From DATJLQ01 sp035509415 (GTDB lineage Bacteria; Pseudomonadota; Alphaproteobacteria; JACZXZ01): a DNA stretch of 64,000 nt. The notes beneath the pieces were generated by a model, which was given only the letters and a program-made list of their open reading frames with translations, was not told the origin of the DNA and did no database searches. The stretch lies in assembly GCA_035509415.1 (NCBI GenBank), contig DATJLQ010000107.1:15506-79505 (forward strand), read 5' to 3'. The first letter of the stretch is position 1. Every line of letters begins with the position of its first letter. Positions 54,010 to 62,452 of the stretch are shown here, one piece after another. The translations under genes were made by a program, and so were the position numbers.

Positions 54010-54902
54010 GGCGCGGCCTTGCGCGGAGGATCGCCCGCGAGCGCGCGCTCGAGCGCCCGCACGGCATAGACCTTGAGGAGGGCGCGCTTATAGGCGGCCG
54101 AGCCCTGGGCGTCGGCGAGGACGGGCGCTTCCTCCATTGCGGCCACGCCCACGCGCGCGAGGAGATCGGCGCTCGGCGCCTTCCCGCGCAGCGTAGCCTC
54201 GGCGCGCGCGAGACGCGTCGGCCGATCGGTCGCCGCACTCACGACGAGGCGCACGTCGCGCGCGATCCCACCCTCCATCTCGAGCGCCGCCGCGACGCCG
54301 AGGGCGGGCCAATCGTCGGCCGCGCGCGTGGTGCATTTCATATAGGCGGCACGCCAAGCGCCCGGTGGCGGCAGCAGGAGCTCGACGATGAGCTCGCGCG
54401 GGCCGAGCGTCGTCTCGAGATAGCCGCGATAAAGATCGGCGAGCGGGATGCGCCGCTCGACGGGCGTTCCGTCCGCACCCGGGGCCGCGATCGCGATCTC
54501 GGCGCGGAGGGCGATCAGAAGCGGCGGCAGGTCCATGTGCGGGTCGGCATGGGCGAGGTTGCCGCCGAGCGTCGCGACGTTGCGCACGCGCACGTTCGAG
54601 AGGCGGCGCATGGCGCGCGGGATCGAAGGGGCCGCGCGCGCGACCTCGGGCGAGCGCTCGATTTCGCGCAGCCGCGCAAGGGCGCCGATGCGGAGTCCGC
54701 CCTCAGCTCTCGCCGCGATCGCACCGTAACGCGCTTCGAGATGCGCGAGGCTCACGAGACGCTTGGGCGCGAACAGGCCCGATTTCATCATGAGCATGAG
54801 CGCCGTGCCGCCGCCCAAAGGCCTGACCGACAAATCTGCCGGGTCGAGAAGAGCGAGCGCTTCCCCGAGGCTCCTGGGCTCGGCGAGCTCGAACGGGATC
54901 AT
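54006..54902 (-). CDS. Molybdenum hydroxylase FAD subunit
   Basis: 298-aa medium subunit. The N-terminus IPFELAEPRSLGEALALL and the FAD loop VRPLGGGTALMLMMK are family hallmarks; RVRNVATLGGNLAHADPHMDLPPLL is the second FAD motif. The ATG at 54902 was chosen; an extension to 54977 is unlikely. Gene order is medium, large, small, all overlapping by four bases, so subunits are made in step. Confidence 0.92.
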   Translation of the reverse strand: MIPFELAEPRSLGEALALLDPADLSVRPLGGGTALMLMMKSGLFAPKRLVSLAHLEARYGAIAARAEGGLRIGALARLREIERSPEVARAAPSIPRAMRRLSNVRVRNVATLGGNLAHADPHMDLPPLLIALRAEIAIAAPGADGTPVERRIPLADLYRGYLETTLGPRELIVELLLPPPGAWRAAYMKCTTRAADDWPALGVAAALEMEGGIARDVRLVVSAATDRPTRLARAEATLRGKAPSADLLARVGVAAMEEAPVLADAQGSAAYKRALLKVYAVRALERALAGDPPRKAAP

Positions 54903-55103
54903 CGCGGCCGATCCCGCCCGCTTCGTGCCGTCGGCACAGCCCGATCCAAGCCCGATTTCCCGAGCGGCCCCACGCAAATCCTCCCCCGGCGCGCCTGCCG
55001 GCCATCGCGCCCCGCAAGGGCGCGCTTATCGAGCCCGCGTCTTTTGCGCGGCTTCGAGCCTAGTGTATCGCCTGGAAAGCGGACGGCAACGCGAATTCGG
55101 CGC

Positions 55104-55139
55104 GCCCGCGGCACCCCGCCAAGGCGTGGGACCGCGGGC
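55104..55139. terminator. Hairpin after the acetoacetate-decarboxylase-like gene
   Basis: GCCCGCGG (55104-55111) and CCGCGGGC (55132-55139) form a perfect 8-bp stem with a 20-base loop, 14 bases past the minus-strand stop at 55154. It may separate this gene from the hydroxylase operon. Confidence 0.45.
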
Positions 55140-55153
55140 CGGCCGGGCCGCGC

Positions 55154-55894
55154 TCAGCGCGCGAGGTAGTCGTGCACAACCTTGCCGAGGCCGAGGGTGA
55201 GATCGGCCAGGATATGCACGGCCGAGACCACCTCGAGGACCGGAAGCTCCGCGACCGGGGCGAGCGCGTGGGGGGCGAGCGACAAGGCGCCCGGCCCGGT
55301 CCAGGCCCCCTTGAGGTCGACCTCCTCGAGGTAAAACTCGACGATCTCGCACACGCGCGGCGTGCCGTCCACGTGCGGCATGATCTTCAAGAGATAATTG
55401 GGCGCCGCGAGGGCCGCCTTGATCGCCGCCGGGTCGGCCGCGCGATGCTTGTAGCCCATGGTCGCGGTCGCGATGCGCACCGGGCCGTAATCGAGGGTCC
55501 CGACCAGCGTGTCGATCTCGGGCCTGAGATGGGGATTGGCGAGCTTCTTGGGGAAGCCCCACAGCTCGCGCCCGCCCGCGATGGGCGGATGGTCGTTCAG
55601 GAACATGCAATGGGAATAGCCGCCCTTCTTGCCCTTGAACGAGACCGGGATCACCTGGCCGCTTTCGGTGTAGTCGCCGAAGCCGGTCGAATCCGGCATG
55701 CGGATGAACTCGAACTTGACGAGCGGCTCCTCGATCTTGAGCGGCTCGGGCACGAGGGCGCGCAACTTCGCGGGATCCGTGCGGTAGGTGACGATGAGAA
55801 ACTCGCGGTTGACGAAGCGGTAGGGGCCGGGCGGATAGGCCGGGCTGGTGAGCGGCATCGCGAAGGCCGATTTGCGCACCTCGTTCTCGTCCAT
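55154..55894 (-). CDS. Acetoacetate decarboxylase-like protein
   Basis: 246-aa protein of the ADC superfamily. GRELWGFPKKLANP contains the adjacent lysines 116 and 117, matching Lys115-Lys116 of the clostridial enzyme, where one lysine forms the Schiff base with substrate. ETSGQVIPVSF-like and GGYSHCMFLNDHPPIAGGRE segments also fit. The ATG at 55894 follows AAAGGGA. It converts acetoacetate to acetone and CO2 in classic members; others act on related keto acids. A PHB-associated phasin gene upstream makes an acetoacetate link plausible. Confidence 0.88.
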   Translation of the reverse strand: MDENEVRKSAFAMPLTSPAYPPGPYRFVNREFLIVTYRTDPAKLRALVPEPLKIEEPLVKFEFIRMPDSTGFGDYTESGQVIPVSFKGKKGGYSHCMFLNDHPPIAGGRELWGFPKKLANPHLRPEIDTLVGTLDYGPVRIATATMGYKHRAADPAAIKAALAAPNYLLKIMPHVDGTPRVCEIVEFYLEEVDLKGAWTGPGALSLAPHALAPVAELPVLEVVSAVHILADLTLGLGKVVHDYLAR

Positions 55895-56103
55895 GGCGTC
55901 ATTCCCTTTCCGGATCGGGGGCGGCACGCGGACGCGGGCACGCGCCGACGCGGGTTGCGCCGGCATCCGTCACTTGGGCATGGGTCGAGCGGGATGCAAT
56001 GGCGAGACCGAGCGAGCGCCCACGGCCCTGCCTCGGCGCCTACCTTATGTCCGATCGACGCTTGATCCTTGCCGTCTCGAGCCGCATCGGTCGCGCTAGA
56101 CCT

Positions 56104-56121
56104 GCGTCCCGATCGGGGCGC
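56104..56121. terminator. Hairpin after the phasin gene
   Basis: GCGTCCCG (56104-56111) and CGGGGCGC (56114-56121) pair with one T-G wobble, 22 bases past the phasin stop (minus strand). The loop is tiny, so the real stem is about 7 bp. Confidence 0.4.
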
Positions 56122-56142
56122 AATCGGCAAACCGGCGCCGCT

Positions 56143-56574
56143 CTAGTCCTGCGTCGCGGCCCGCGCCTTGGGCGCGTCCGTGCCGGCATGGGACGCGGTC
56201 GCACGCGCCACGACCTCGGCCATGCGCGCGGCCAGCTTGCGCGTCTCGTCGAGATAGTCGGCGCTCGCGCGCGCCGCGAAGGCGCGCTGGCATTCCGCGA
56301 GCTCGCTTGGATTGCGGCAGGCCGCGAGCGTCTTCAGGGTTTCGAAGTCGGCCGCGACGCGGCGTTGGGAGAAGGCCATGACCTCCTCGGCCAGCTCGAG
56401 CGTGCCGCTCAAGAGCCGCGCGTTCGATTGGGCCACGGTCTCGAGCCATTGATTGCCGTTCCTGGTCCAGAGGTCGAGACCGTTCCCGTTCCCTTCGCCG
56501 CTTCCGGCGCCGGTGCCTGCCCCGTTTCCGGCCGTGCGCTTCGATTTCTCGGCTGCCGCCGTATCATCTTTCAT
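56143..56574 (-). CDS. Phasin family protein
   Basis: 143-aa granule-associated protein. After a charged start and a Gly/Asn-rich linker (about 17-33), the helical phasin domain reads WTRNGNQWLETVAQSNARLLSGTLELAEEVMAFSQ and continues with NPSELAECQRAFAARASADYLDETRKLA, typical of Phasin_2. It coats polyhydroxyalkanoate granules. The ATG at 56574 lies within the 3' end of the upstream small gene (11-base overlap), so they are coupled. Confidence 0.88.
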   Translation of the reverse strand: MKDDTAAAEKSKRTAGNGAGTGAGSGEGNGNGLDLWTRNGNQWLETVAQSNARLLSGTLELAEEVMAFSQRRVAADFETLKTLAACRNPSELAECQRAFAARASADYLDETRKLAARMAEVVARATASHAGTDAPKARAATQD

Positions 56575-56839
56575 GGTTCTGCCCTTTCGTCCGAGGTTGA
56601 TGAGGTGTCGATCCCCCTTCCCCTTGGATGCGCGGGCCCGTCTCCCGGTGCACCAGCTTGTTCGCTTGCCATAGCTCGAAGCCGTGGACCTGGTTGACCC
56701 GTGTGCGGTAGAGCGCTTCGGCTTCTCGAAGTGCCTCCGCGTCGCACGCCGCGACGAAATTCTCCGCCGATTCGATCGACGGCCGCGCACGCGACCGCGC
56801 CACGCCGGCGCCGAGAAAATAGCAGCGATAGGCCGGCAA
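56564..56839 (-). CDS. Small conserved-type protein upstream of phasin, TTG start
   Basis: 91-aa protein starting at TTG 56839 (LPAYRCYFLGAG), preceded by GGGAGGGAG at good spacing. The pattern xPAYRxYFL...SAENFVAACDAEALREAEAL...GFELWQANKLVHR is common among short alphaproteobacterial proteins of unknown function in which a strand pair leads into an A-L-rich helix and an E-L-W end. The longer frame to 56941 lacks a ribosome-binding site and has no similarity. It overlaps phasin. No function is known to me. Confidence 0.6.
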   Translation of the reverse strand: MPAYRCYFLGAGVARSRARPSIESAENFVAACDAEALREAEALYRTRVNQVHGFELWQANKLVHRETGPRIQGEGGSTPHQPRTKGQNHER

Positions 56840-57044
56840 CGCGGTCTCCCTCCCCAAGGAACGCGTGACTGAATGCGAATCCTGCCGACGCGCCTGGCGC
56901 CGGGCGTTCGTGCGGCACGCCGCTAAGCGAGGCGCCATCATCGGCGCGGCAGCCTCGGTCCGTCTGTACGGATTCGAACATAATTGTTTGAAACTATGGT
57001 GAAAGCATCGGGTCGGCGCGCGACGGCCGGCGCGCGGGCGCGCT

Positions 57045-57773
57045 CTAATGCACCTTGAAGAGGCGGTCGAGCTCGGCGTGGAGCGCTCCGTAGCATTCGC
57101 AGGCCGCGTCCTCGAGCCCCGCGCGGTCGGTCACCGTGACGTGGCCGCGCGTGTAATGGATGAGACCCGCGCGCTGCAGGAAGCTCGCCGCGATCGTGAC
57201 GCCCGCGCGTTGGACGCCGAGCATCATGGCGAGAAATTCATGGGTCAGCGGGAAGCTGTCGGAGAGCGCGCTGTCGTGCGCGAGGAGCAGCCAGCGGCAG
57301 CAGCGCTCCTCGAGCGCATGGAGCCGGTTGCACGCCGCGGTCTGGATGATTTGATTCAAATAAAAATGAATGTAGCCGCGCACCATCCCCTTGAGGGCCT
57401 CGTCCGCGTCCATTTCGCGGCGCAGCGCGGCGCGCTCGATGCGCAAGAGCGCGCCCGGAACCTGGACCACCGCCTCGAGGATCGCGTTGTCGATCTCGCC
57501 GAACAAGGCGTTCGGGTCGGTGATGCCCTCGATACCGATGGCGCCGATCTCGACCGTGCGCCCGTCGCGCATGGTCTTGACCAGGGACACGAGGCCGCCA
57601 TTGACGAAATAGAGATACCGGATCGGGTCGCCCAAATGGTCGATCACCTGGCGCGACTTGGTCGGGACCGGCTCGAGCTGGCTCATGAGGCGCGCAAGCG
57701 TCGCGGGCGGCAGCGAGAGCAGCAGCCTGTTCGCGAGTCCGTCACGCTGAAAAATCTTTTGCACGATGGCCAT
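57045..57773 (-). CDS. Crp/Fnr family transcriptional regulator
   Basis: 242-aa regulator with an N-terminal cyclic-nucleotide-binding-like barrel (IRYLYFVNGGLVSLVKTMRDGRTVEIGAIG) and a C-terminal winged helix (DSFPLTHEFLAMMLGVQRAGVTIAASFLQRAGLI). It lacks the N-terminal cysteine cluster of FNR, so it should not sense O2 through iron-sulphur. The few cysteines lie in the helix linking the domains and the tail. The ATG at 57773 was chosen over a form to 57833. Effector and targets are unknown. Confidence 0.88.
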   Translation of the reverse strand: MAIVQKIFQRDGLANRLLLSLPPATLARLMSQLEPVPTKSRQVIDHLGDPIRYLYFVNGGLVSLVKTMRDGRTVEIGAIGIEGITDPNALFGEIDNAILEAVVQVPGALLRIERAALRREMDADEALKGMVRGYIHFYLNQIIQTAACNRLHALEERCCRWLLLAHDSALSDSFPLTHEFLAMMLGVQRAGVTIAASFLQRAGLIHYTRGHVTVTDRAGLEDAACECYGALHAELDRLFKVH

Positions 57774-57848
57774 TTCCGGTCGGGACGGACAACGGTGCCC
57801 TGGGCCCCTCCATCGTTCGCCTTCCATTCCCACGCGCCATGATTCAAA

Positions 57849-58754
57849 TCAAGCGTCGATCGAAGGCCGGTAGCGCAGCGCCTCGACCAGGAGCGCAAAG
57901 GCCGGCGTCGGCTGACGCCGGCTCGGATAATAGAGATGGTAGCCCGAATAGGGCGGACACCAATCGGCGAGCACGCGCACGAGGCGTCCGGCCGCGATAT
58001 GGGCTTGGGCCTGATCCTCGGGCATGTAGGCGAGGCCGAGGCCGGCGAGGGCCGCGTCGAGGCGCAGCGCGAAATTATTGAACACGAGCTGACCCTCGAC
58101 ATGGACGCGCAAGGCGCGCTTCCCCTTCTCGAACTCCCAGGCATAGAGGCCGCCATAGGTCGGGAGCCGGAGATTGATGCAATTGTGCGCGGCGAGGTCC
58201 TGGGGCGTGCGCGGCGCCGGGTGGTGCACGAAATAGGCGGGCGCCCCCACGATCGCGCTCCGGATGTCCGGCCCGATACGCACCGCGACCATGTCCTTCG
58301 CGACCAGCTCACCGCTGCGTACGCCCGCGTCGAAATGCTGGGCCACGATGTCGGTGAGGCCGTAATCGACGGCGACTTCGACCTGGATCTCGGGATAACG
58401 CGGGACGAAGCGCGCGAGCGCCGGGGCGAGCACCGTCGCGGCCGCGTGCTCGCTCGCCGTGATGTGCACCGTGCCGGCGGGCCGGTCCCTGAGCTCGCTC
58501 AAATGCGCGAGCTCGGCCTCGATCTCGTCGAAGCGCGGGCCGAGGGTGTGCAAGAGGCGCTCGCCCACCGCGGTCGGCGCCACCCGGCGCGTCGTGCGCG
58601 CGAGGAGCCGGAGGCCGAGCCGCTCCTCGAGGGCCCGGATCCTGTGGCTCAGCGCCGATTGGGACAGGCCGAGCTTGGCGGCCGCCCGGGTGAAGCTCTG
58701 CTCGCGCGCGACCGCGAGGAAAGCCAGGAGATCGTTGACGTTGGGCCGCGGCAT
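57849..58754 (-). CDS. LysR family transcriptional regulator
   Basis: 301-aa LysR protein: N-terminal HTH with FTRAAAKLGLSQSALSHRIRALEERLGLRLLART, then the effector domain (about 90-300) with GTVHITASEHAAATVLAP and DAGVRSGELVAKDMVAV. The length is standard. It is divergent from the cupin/CMD/AKR/SDR genes, the usual arrangement for a LysR regulator and its targets. Confidence 0.93.
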   Translation of the reverse strand: MPRPNVNDLLAFLAVAREQSFTRAAAKLGLSQSALSHRIRALEERLGLRLLARTTRRVAPTAVGERLLHTLGPRFDEIEAELAHLSELRDRPAGTVHITASEHAAATVLAPALARFVPRYPEIQVEVAVDYGLTDIVAQHFDAGVRSGELVAKDMVAVRIGPDIRSAIVGAPAYFVHHPAPRTPQDLAAHNCINLRLPTYGGLYAWEFEKGKRALRVHVEGQLVFNNFALRLDAALAGLGLAYMPEDQAQAHIAAGRLVRVLADWCPPYSGYHLYYPSRRQPTPAFALLVEALRYRPSIDA

Positions 58755-58907
58755 TCATGAGCTCGGTTCATGGGTACATGTCTATTTTACCATCTAATCG
58801 CTAGACGCCGAAGCGCTTAGATTGCGGATCGAGGCCGGTGCGCGCAGGTCGCGCAGTCGCTCAAAAGCCCGGCCAACCGGCGGCCCGCCATTCCAAAGGG
58901 GACGACC
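58755..58907. promoter_or_regulatory. Divergent control region, lysR and cupin operon
   Basis: 153 bases with an AT-rich core at about 58781-58800. On the minus strand TAAAAT (58789-58784) is a possible lysR -10. TTCATGAG and TTCATGGG occur 12 bases apart near 58754-58773, and CATGGGTACATG has dyad symmetry, as expected for LysR sites. The exact T-N11-A box is not clear. Confidence 0.4.
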
Positions 58908-59303
58908 ATGGAGATCGCACGAAACGGCTCGCGGCCTTCGATCAAGGGCGCTTCCGAGAATTTCACCGGCACTGTGCGTATCGATCCGCTGTTCCGCTCG
59001 CCGGGACCGGCCCCGTTCGGCGGCGGTTTGGTCACGTTCGAGCCGGGGGCGCGGAGTGCGTGGCACACCCATCCCTGCGGCCAGACCCTGATCGTCACGT
59101 CGGGGCTCGGTTGGACCCAGTGCTGGGGCGAGCCGAAGGTGGAAATCCGCCCGGGCGACGTCGTGAGCTGCCCGCCCGGCAAGAAGCACTGGCACGGCGC
59201 GACCGCGACGACCGCGATGAGTCACATCGCCATCCAGGAATCCCTCGACGGCAAGAGCGTCGAGTGGCTCGAGAAGGTGAGCGACGCGGAATATCTCGGC
59301 TGA
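58908..59303 (+). CDS. Cupin protein, mandelonitrile-lyase-like
   Basis: 131-aa single-domain cupin. The metal site HTHPCGQTL (His53, His55, Gln59) and the second motif GDVVSCPPGKKHWHGAT are intact, matching the small manganese cupins annotated as (R)-mandelonitrile lyase-like. The real reaction in such clusters is usually unknown. It is first in a four-gene cluster with CMD, AKR and SDR proteins. Confidence 0.85.
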   Translation: MEIARNGSRPSIKGASENFTGTVRIDPLFRSPGPAPFGGGLVTFEPGARSAWHTHPCGQTLIVTSGLGWTQCWGEPKVEIRPGDVVSCPPGKKHWHGATATTAMSHIAIQESLDGKSVEWLEKVSDAEYLG

Positions 59304-59358
59304 GCCGATGCCGGGCGCGAATGCCGAATCCCATCCCGGAGACGAAAGGAGCGACCCC

Positions 59359-59685
59359 ATGTCCAGCGAGCCCGCCGCACCGCGCAACCCGTATGCGGAG
59401 ATCGCACCCGCTCTCGCCGACTACACGGACAAGGTCCTGTTCGGCGACGTGTGGAAGCGGCCCGGCCTTTCGCCGCGCGACCGAAGCCTGATCACGGTCG
59501 CGTGCCTGGTCGCGTTGTATCGCATCAACGAGATGCCGCCTCATTTCAAGCGCGCGCTCGCGAACGGCGTCACGCGCGACGAGCTGGTCGAGGCAATCAC
59601 CCATCTGGCCTTCTACGCCGGCTGGCCGGTCGCGAACACGGCCCTGCCCATCGCCAAGCGCTCGTTCGACGAAGCGGGCGTGTGA
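59359..59685 (+). CDS. Carboxymuconolactone decarboxylase family protein
   Basis: 108-aa all-helical CMD protein. SPRDRSLITVACLVALYRINEMPPHFKRALANGVTRDEL-type sequence (about 40-78) and ITHLAFYAGWPVANTA are diagnostic. It has no CxxC pair, so it is not an AhpD peroxidase; it resembles gamma-carboxymuconolactone decarboxylase-like proteins. The ATG at 59359 follows AAAGGAGCG. It probably acts with the cupin, whose gene is immediately upstream. Confidence 0.87.
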   Translation: MSSEPAAPRNPYAEIAPALADYTDKVLFGDVWKRPGLSPRDRSLITVACLVALYRINEMPPHFKRALANGVTRDELVEAITHLAFYAGWPVANTALPIAKRSFDEAGV

Positions 59686-59729
59686 GCGCCCGCGCGCGCC
59701 CAACCTTAACCTTTCGAACGGAGATGGAA

Positions 59730-60725
59730 ATGCAAACGCGCAAACTCGGCACCAGCGGTCTCGAGGTCTCGGCCCTCGGGCTCGGCTGCATGGGAATGAG
59801 CTTTTCCTACGGGCCGCCCGCCGACAAGCAGGAGATGATCGCCCTCATCCGCGCGGCGGTCGAGCGCGGCGTCACCTTCTTCGACACCGCCGAGGTCTAC
59901 GGCCCCTACACGAACGAGACGCTCGTGGGCGAGGCCTTGGCGCCGTTCCGCGGCCGGGTCAAGATCGCGACCAAATTCGGCTTCAAGCTCGATCCCGAGG
60001 GCGGAGCCCAATGGCGCGGCCTCGACAGCCGGCCGGCGCACATCAAGGAGGTCGCGGAAGCCTCGCTGAAGCGCCTCCGGGTGGACGCGATCGACCTCTT
60101 CTACCAGCACCGGGTCGATCCCGGCGTGCCGATCGAGGACGTGGCCGGTGCGGTCCGGGACCTGATCCGCGCGGGCAAGGTCAAGCATTTCGGCCTCTCG
60201 GAAGCGAATGCTGCGACCATCCGGCGCGCCCACGCCGTCCAACCGGTCGCGGCGCTCCAGAGCGAGTATTCGCTGTGGTGGCGGCGCCCGGAGACGACGG
60301 TGCTGCCCACGCTCGAAGAGCTCGGCATCGGTCTCGTTCCCTACAGCCCGCTCGGCAAGGGGTTCTTGACGGGCAAGATCGACGCGAGCACGCGTTTCGA
60401 CAAGACCGACTTCCGCAACAGCCTGCCGCGCTTCACGCCCGAGGCGCGCGCGGCGAACCAGGCCCTGATCGATCTCCTGGGCCGCATCGCGGCGCAGAAG
60501 AAGGTGACGCCTGCCCAGATCGCTCTCGCCTGGCTGCTCGCGCAGAAGCCGTGGATCGTGCCGATCCCGGGGACGACGAAGCGGCACCGGCTCGAGGAGA
60601 ATCTGGGTGCCGCGGCGATCGTGCTGACCGAGGCCGATCTCCGCGAGATCGAGGATGCCGCGGCCGGAATCGCGGTTGAGGGGGCGCGTTATCCCGAGCG
60701 GCTCGAAGCGATGACCGGCCTCTGA
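59730..60725 (+). CDS. Aldo/keto reductase
   Basis: 331-aa AKR with the full tetrad: Asp52 and Tyr57 in FFDTAEVYG, Lys82 in IATKFGF and His127 in FYQHRVD. LGLGCMGMSFSYG near the start and PIPGTTKRHRLEEN near the end identify the YhdN/AKR13-like group. It is NADPH-dependent and reduces a carbonyl. ATG at 59730 is favoured by GGAG six bases upstream; 59724 also fits. Confidence 0.92.
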   Translation: MQTRKLGTSGLEVSALGLGCMGMSFSYGPPADKQEMIALIRAAVERGVTFFDTAEVYGPYTNETLVGEALAPFRGRVKIATKFGFKLDPEGGAQWRGLDSRPAHIKEVAEASLKRLRVDAIDLFYQHRVDPGVPIEDVAGAVRDLIRAGKVKHFGLSEANAATIRRAHAVQPVAALQSEYSLWWRRPETTVLPTLEELGIGLVPYSPLGKGFLTGKIDASTRFDKTDFRNSLPRFTPEARAANQALIDLLGRIAAQKKVTPAQIALAWLLAQKPWIVPIPGTTKRHRLEENLGAAAIVLTEADLREIEDAAAGIAVEGARYPERLEAMTGL

Positions 60726-60754
60726 GACGGGCGCTCCATGCGGGAGTCGAGACC

Positions 60755-61501
60755 ATGAGCACGAACATCCAAGGCAAGATCGCCGTCATTACGGGGGCGA
60801 GCAGCGGATTGGGCGAGGCGACCGCGCGCCATCTTGCGGCCGAGGGGGCGAGCGTCGTGCTCGGCGCGCGGCGGCGCGAGCGCATCGAGGCGCTCGCGCG
60901 CGAGATCGAGGCGCGCGGCGGCAAGGCGCTGGCACTCGCGACCGACGTCACGCGGCCGGATGAGGTCAAGCGCCTGGTCGACGCGGCGGTCGAGCGCTTC
61001 GGGCGCATCGACGTCATGATCAACAATGCCGGCCTCATGCCGCACTCGCCCCTCGAGCGCCTCAAGATCGAGGATTGGGACCGCATGATCGACGTCAACA
61101 TCAAGGGCGTGCTTTACGGCATCGCCGCGGCCCTGCCCCACATGAAGCGGCAGAAGAGCGGCCATTTCGTCAACGTCTCGTCGGTTGCGGGCCACAAGAT
61201 CCGGCCGGGCATCGCGGTCTATGCCGCGACCAAGCACGCCGTGCTCGCGCTTTCCGAAGGGCTGCGCCAGGAAGTGAAGCCCTATAATATCCGCACCACC
61301 GTGATCTCGCCGGGGGCGGTCGCGACCGAATTGCCGGACAGCGTCACCGAGCCCGACCTCGCGGCGCAATATCGCGGCTTCTATGCGGACTACGCGATCC
61401 CGGCCGAATCCTTCGCGCGCGCCGTCGCCTTCGCCGTGAGCGAGCCGGAGGACGTCGACATCAACGAGATTCTGTTCCGGCCCACGCGCCAGGAGGTCTG
61501 A
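60755..61501 (+). CDS. Short-chain dehydrogenase/reductase
   Basis: 248-aa classical SDR. Cofactor loop TGASSGLG (13-20), NNAG (90-93), and catalytic Ser143, Tyr156 and Lys160 in VYAATKHA. ARRRERIE after the second strand favours NADP(H). It is last in the cupin operon, 29 bases after the AKR, and probably reduces or oxidises an alcohol/carbonyl in the same pathway. Confidence 0.93.
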   Translation: MSTNIQGKIAVITGASSGLGEATARHLAAEGASVVLGARRRERIEALAREIEARGGKALALATDVTRPDEVKRLVDAAVERFGRIDVMINNAGLMPHSPLERLKIEDWDRMIDVNIKGVLYGIAAALPHMKRQKSGHFVNVSSVAGHKIRPGIAVYAATKHAVLALSEGLRQEVKPYNIRTTVISPGAVATELPDSVTEPDLAAQYRGFYADYAIPAESFARAVAFAVSEPEDVDINEILFRPTRQEV

Positions 61502-61688
61502 GCGCGCGGCGGCGCGGGCGCCGTGCCTGGTCTATCCTTCAAATAATGCGAATCTGCCTCCCAATTGAGCGGATCTTGGGAAGGGTTTCCGAATCCCGCA
61601 AGGTATGCGGATGTCAACTAGAGGATTCCGTACGGTACCTGCATAGAGGACATCAAAACCCGTGATCCCATCAAAAAAGTACGGGGAT

Positions 61689-61898
61689 TTAAGTGCGATC
61701 CGACGTAGAAGACGCTAAACGCTTGCGCTCCTCACGTGCTCGAACAATGGGGGCAGTGCGTTCCCTTAATTCATCTAACGCTACAAGCTTTTCTGCAAAA
61801 CTCAAGGCCGCACGCTGGCGCCGACCTTCCTCCTTGCGGACGAAGATTGCGGAATTATCCGGATAGTTGTTACGTTCGCCGGCCATTTTGCGAACCAT
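61689..61898 (-). CDS. Small charged partner of nucleotidyltransferase
   Basis: 69-aa protein (MVRKMAGERNNYPDNSAIF...). It is basic and helical, with KEEGRRQRAALSFAEKLVALDELRERTAPIVRAREERK making up most of the chain in an amphipathic pattern. The ATG at 61898 shares one base with the upstream nucleotidyltransferase stop (TGATG), so the two are tightly coupled. It could be an antitoxin or an accessory to the enzyme. I do not recognise a named family. Confidence 0.65.
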   Translation of the reverse strand: MVRKMAGERNNYPDNSAIFVRKEEGRRQRAALSFAEKLVALDELRERTAPIVRAREERKRLASSTSDRT

Positions 61899-62452
61899 CA
61901 CAGTGGATTTTTGATAGCTGCTTTGAAGCAGAACTCTCTCCAATCACCCATTAATTTGTGTCTTTCCAACACGCTTTTCAAGTTTTTTAAGTCTACCACG
62001 CCTTGGTCTAAGAAAGCTTGAACTCTAGCTAAGTCCTTGAGCCGACCTACTTTTAATGCGATCGCGACCACGTGTTCGGCTCTAAGGCAACGAGCCATCA
62101 ACGGTGACTCGCCTTGTGGAGCAACGTTGAGTTCCACGGCTTGTTCGAGCGCCTCTTCGTCGAGTAGTGAGGCGACTGGTAGAAACTGAACCGGCCACCC
62201 CTCGATCCTATATCCTAATTCGGTGCGGTCAGCGTATCCCATTTCAGCAAGTGCTCTTTCAATCGGACCTAATAGCAGAAGTCCGGAGGGGTGCTTCTCA
62301 AAGCCATCGATTGATATGAGGATATCGAGGTCTTCGGTCAAAGTTGGCTGAATATAGTTCATGGCAGCGACAGCGCCAGCAATTGCGTAATTACCTATAA
62401 CTCCCTTCTCAGCGAGCTTCGTCACTACTTCTATGGTTCTTTTCATCGACAC
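61898..62452 (-). CDS. AbiEii-like nucleotidyltransferase, possible toxin
   Basis: 184-aa protein with a polymerase-beta-type nucleotidyltransferase core: YAIAGAVAAMNYIQPTLTEDLDILI, with Asp41 and Asp43 as metal ligands, then VQFLPVASLLDEEALEQAV and RAEHVVAIALKVGRLKDLARVQAF. This fits the AbiEii/DUF1814-like group, many of which are type IV toxin components. The start is GTG at 62452 after GAAGG; ATG at 62446 is possible. Codon use is much more AT-rich than most of the window, suggesting transfer. The usual AbiEi antitoxin is absent; a 69-aa protein is encoded downstream instead. Confidence 0.72.
   Translation of the reverse strand: MSMKRTIEVVTKLAEKGVIGNYAIAGAVAAMNYIQPTLTEDLDILISIDGFEKHPSGLLLLGPIERALAEMGYADRTELGYRIEGWPVQFLPVASLLDEEALEQAVELNVAPQGESPLMARCLRAEHVVAIALKVGRLKDLARVQAFLDQGVVDLKNLKSVLERHKLMGDWREFCFKAAIKNPL

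Noticed and set aside
57045..57773. FNR-type oxygen sensor
   Set aside because: The N-terminal cysteine ligands for an iron-sulphur cluster are missing.
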